The translations under genes and the position numbers were made by a program. This document shows, in pieces, positions 60,721-62,812 of a DNA stretch of 62,812 nucleotides. The stretch spans positions 1 through 62,812 of the forward strand of contig JAUXYJ010000080.1 of NCBI GenBank assembly GCA_030694465.1. Direction: 5' to 3'. The DNA is from Deltaproteobacteria bacterium. GTDB lineage: Bacteria > Myxococcota_A > Polyangia > Polyangiales > Ga0077539. Under the pieces are notes generated by a model. The model searched no databases and had not been told where the DNA came from. It saw nothing but the letters and a program-made list of their open reading frames with translations. Each line of letters begins with the position of its first letter. Position 1 is the stretch's first letter.

Positions 60721-61867
60721 CAAACCCCCAGAGTGCAAGGTAGTTTCGGATCACGCGGTCGCGCGGTGTGTCACGGAGGTTGGTCGTGTTGGGGTTGGCG
60801 ATGGTCACCGTGCGCTCGCGTGCGCGGCCGCTGCCGCTGCGAAAGACAAAGCGCAAGCGCACGGCCTCGACAAACTCGGGGTCGATCTCTTGGTGCAGGT
60901 CGTACACGGCGTTGTGGACCTGATCGAGCGTCGCGTCGCGCGCGAAATAGAGCTGAATTCTGCGGATTTTTGCAGGTCCTCCGCGCAGCGTGATCGACGT
61001 GACAAACACGGCGTCGATGTCGCAATCGGGCGCGACGGCGAAGTCAAACGCGGGCCGACGCAGCGGCGCAAACGAGAACCTTGGGCGCTTGCCAGGGTCG
61101 ACAAAGTAGTCGTCGCGGCCCACATAACTTCGCGCAAAGAGGTCTCGGAGTAGCTCGCGCTCTGACGCCCGCGGGGTCTTGACCAACAGCGTGTTCGACG
61201 TGCGAAAAAACACCGCAGCGACGCGCACCACGGGCCGCGTCCACACGGGCAACAGCACGCCGTCGGAGTCAAAGCGGTCGTCGGGCTCGAGCGCGCCCTC
61301 GTGATAGATAAACAGCGCGAGCTTCTCGCCGTCTTCGTAGTCCTCGACGTGGCAGCGGTCGCTCCCGAGGGTCTTGGCGAAGTGCTCGGACATCGCGGTT
61401 TTCATGCGGGATTTGCTCTCTTCGAGGCACGTGATCTCGAGTGGTGCGCGGCCCACGTACTCTTTGCAGTGCTCGAGCATGTCCACGGCATAGCGACGGT
61501 GCGCGCTCTGCAGCGCTTGGGGCGCGGCGAGGTGCAACATCATGGCGAGGTCGGGCGTGCTGGTGTGCAAAATGGCTGCGCGTTCGGGCGCGCCGTCGAG
61601 CCAGACGCAGCGCGCGAGGTCTTCGAGATACGGGCGCGCGTGGGGCGAGCACAGGTCGTTGATGGGCAAGAGCTCTCGCTCAAGGGCGAGTCGAAGCTCT
61701 GGAGCGAGCGCCTTCCACGCGCGCCACACCTGCGCGTCGCGCGGACCGGGACCATCGACCCCGATCCAGAGCTGCCGTGAGAGACAGAACCGCGAGAACA
61801 GCGGTTCGCTCAAATGCCTGAAAAATTGCTGAGGATTCCATTCGCGTAGCTGTGAAGCGCTGTGCAT
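60677..61867 (-). CDS. Unknown protein A of lexA-linked pair
   Basis: A 396-aa soluble protein (MHSASQLREWNPQQFFRHLSEPLF), family not recognised. The first half is helical, with conserved-looking HTSTPDLAMMLHLAAPQAL and CLEESKSRMKTAMSEHF. The second half alternates strands with charged loops: LPVWTRPVVRVAAVFFRTSNTLLVKTPRASERELLRDLF, then a possible beta-barrel DFAVAPDCDIDAVFVTSITLRGG and TVTIANPNTTNLRDTPRDRV. No nuclease, helicase or nucleotide-binding motif stands out. It begins 7 bp after the lexA stop, so it should be transcribed with lexA and be damage-inducible. Confidence 0.72.
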   Translation of the reverse strand: MHSASQLREWNPQQFFRHLSEPLFSRFCLSRQLWIGVDGPGPRDAQVWRAWKALAPELRLALERELLPINDLCSPHARPYLEDLARCVWLDGAPERAAILHTSTPDLAMMLHLAAPQALQSAHRRYAVDMLEHCKEYVGRAPLEITCLEESKSRMKTAMSEHFAKTLGSDRCHVEDYEDGEKLALFIYHEGALEPDDRFDSDGVLLPVWTRPVVRVAAVFFRTSNTLLVKTPRASERELLRDLFARSYVGRDDYFVDPGKRPRFSFAPLRRPAFDFAVAPDCDIDAVFVTSITLRGGPAKIRRIQLYFARDATLDQVHNAVYDLHQEIDPEFVEAVRLRFVFRSGSGRARERTVTIANPNTTNLRDTPRDRVIRNYLALWGFDVRNNHDAVGLSAA

Positions 61868-61874
61868 GACTCGC

Positions 61875-62492
61875 TCACCCTTCCTCGTAAAAACGCAACA
61901 CGCCCACCACGCGCCCCACGATCACGAGCGTCTCGGGGGTCACCATGATGGGCTCGTAGTCGTCGTTCTCGGGCATGAGCGTCACCTCGCGACCCCGGCG
62001 ACGTAGCCGCTTGACCGTGGCCTCGTCGCCCACCATGGCCACCACGATGTCCCCGCTCGCGGCCTCGGGCCCCTGCCGCACGATCAGCAAATCCTTCGGA
62101 AAAATCCCCGCGTTAATCATACTGCGGCCCTTCACCCGCAGCCCAAAGAGCCGCTCGCCCCGAAAGCGCGCCGCGTCCACACGCACGGTCCCCTGGTGAT
62201 GCTCTTCGGCGTACACCGGCAAACCCGCGGCGACCTTGCCCACGATAGGCACATCGCGCACAGCGCCGTCACCCTGCGTGCTCTGCAGCAACCGGATCGA
62301 CCGCGAGCGCCCAGGCTCACGTGAAATCACGCCCTTGCGCTCGAGCGCTTGCAGGTGCTGCAACATACTCGGCGAGCTCATTTGCAGTGCGTTCGCGAGC
62401 TCGCCCACCGTCGGCGGCGCGGGATTTTCGCGAATGCACTTCGCGATGTACTCGAGGATCTCTTCTTGTCTGTCAGTGAGCTTTCGCTGCAT
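61875..62492 (-). CDS. lexA: LexA repressor
   Basis: A 205-aa SOS repressor. The winged helix is at the N-terminus (TDRQEEILEYIAKCIRENPAPPTVGELANAL; SSPSMLQHLQALERKG). The self-cleavage bond is Ala89-Gly90 in GKVAAGLPV. Catalytic Ser124 lies in KGRSMINAGI and Lys161 in GDEATVKRLRR. RecA-stimulated autocleavage releases SOS genes. Two unknown genes follow immediately on the same strand. An inverted repeat 35-64 bp upstream of the start may be its own operator. A variant of the recurring palindrome (ggcgacgtagcc, near 61995) lies within the coding sequence. Confidence 0.97.
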   Translation of the reverse strand: MQRKLTDRQEEILEYIAKCIRENPAPPTVGELANALQMSSPSMLQHLQALERKGVISREPGRSRSIRLLQSTQGDGAVRDVPIVGKVAAGLPVYAEEHHQGTVRVDAARFRGERLFGLRVKGRSMINAGIFPKDLLIVRQGPEAASGDIVVAMVGDEATVKRLRRRGREVTLMPENDDYEPIMVTPETLVIVGRVVGVLRFYEEG

Positions 62493-62526
62493 CGGTCTGT
62501 CTCTCCCTCTACGTTGGAGCTTCGTA

Positions 62527-62556
62527 CCTACCTATTGGTGCCTTCTTTTTGGTAGG
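62527..62556 (-). promoter_or_regulatory. Candidate LexA-autoregulatory site
   Basis: Arms cctacc (62527-62532) and ggtagg (62551-62556) form an inverted repeat. On the minus strand a TTGACG (-35-like) lies right next to it at 62557-62562 and points toward lexA. Position suits autorepression, but the site does not match known Gram-negative or Bacillus LexA boxes. Confidence 0.4.
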
Positions 62557-62624
62557 CGTCAACGGTCGGTCACGAGGTGACAGATTGTGTTTACAGAAGG
62601 CTCGACACATCTCATGGGCGCAAT

Positions 62625-62640
62625 CCGGCGACGTCGCCGG
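62625..62640. repeat. 16-bp palindrome ccggcgacgtcgccgg, copy 4
   Basis: Intergenic copy upstream of lexA, identical to those at 4153, 37157 and 38794. Confidence 0.8.
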
Positions 62641-62812
62641 GTCATCCTAGGGTTGGCTCTGTGAGACTTCGACACAGCCTCGCCCCACGAGACCCCTCCG
62701 TAGGGATGCCGATTGAAAAAAGCCTATTGCCACTGCGGTAGATATCTCTGCGCGAGCGAACGAACGTGCGAATGGTCACCGGTCATTGACAACGCGAGGG
62801 ATGCCTGCGTAG

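Larger units (their letters stand above)
62493..62812. other. Right-end intergenic region
   Basis: 320 bp with no convincing gene. It holds the putative lexA promoter and operator (62527-62562) and a copy of the 16-bp palindrome (62625-62640). The last ~170 bp show only short open frames. Confidence 0.5.

Noticed and set aside
1..62812. tRNA or rRNA genes
   Set aside because: No cloverleaf with CCA-proximal TTCGA-type T-loop or rRNA-like stretch was noticed while reading the intergenic regions; a covariance-model scan would settle it.

Overview
The window is a compact, GC-rich chromosomal segment that most resembles a myxobacterium (Myxococcota). Pointers are: an AAA-fused Ser/Thr kinase followed by a second kinase; many secreted lipoproteins with Asp/Ala-rich linkers (integrin-like propeller, Kelch-like, RCC1, thrombospondin type 3 repeats); and three surface proteins with a Cys-motif/TM/Arg tail like MYXO-CTERM. 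This lineage call is inference from gene content. No rRNA or tRNA gene was seen.

Layout. 1-1361: part of a type I-E-like CRISPR array (22 complete 29-nt repeats plus one cut by the window edge), without cas genes or leader; its decayed trailer end lies inside the window. 1.4-5.2 kb: DUF1993 protein, MltA lytic transglycosylase, two unknown small genes and an AbrB-type antitoxin/Doc toxin pair. 5.2-11.2 kb: a lipid-metabolism neighbourhood (SDR, PlsC-like acyltransferase, acyl-CoA dehydrogenase, DUF6285, APH-fold kinase, crotonase) with an exported MsrB. 11.2-18.4 kb: a nucleotidyltransferase-like protein, a sigma-54 two-component pair behind a secreted protein, a lipoprotein and a Dus enzyme. 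18.5-27 kb: GTP-type PEP carboxykinase, two Ser/Thr kinases and PabB. 27-40.4 kb: mostly exported or surface proteins, including a caspase-like lipoprotein with an EF-hand loop. 40.5-48.4 kb: a CDF transporter, a PQQ block (DCC protein, PqqD-PqqE fusion, PqqC), a 1071-aa TSP3-repeat surface protein, a decayed IS, and a 49-aa PqqA-like peptide gene.

48.4-53.5 kb holds the most system-like unit: four co-directional genes encoding a vWA lipoprotein, a small coiled-coil protein, a soluble FtsH-type AAA+/M41 protease with an extra degenerate AAA-like N-domain, and an 87-aa acidic protein. It resembles the FtsH/vWA 'ternary' systems predicted by comparative genomics. 53.7-62.8 kb: uvrA, an unknown protein, an RCC1 protein coupled to a degenerate DnaQ-like protein, and a lexA-led operon with two overlapping genes of unrecognised family.

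A 16-bp palindrome, ccggcgacgtcgccgg, recurs in intergenic DNA and inside two surface-protein genes. Gene packing is tight: several convergent pairs are separated by 5-6 bp or overlap, and stop/start overlaps of the ATGA/GTGA kind couple SDR-PlsC, kinase-regulator, lipoprotein-Dus, pqqC-pqqDE, antitoxin-Doc and the RCC1 pair.
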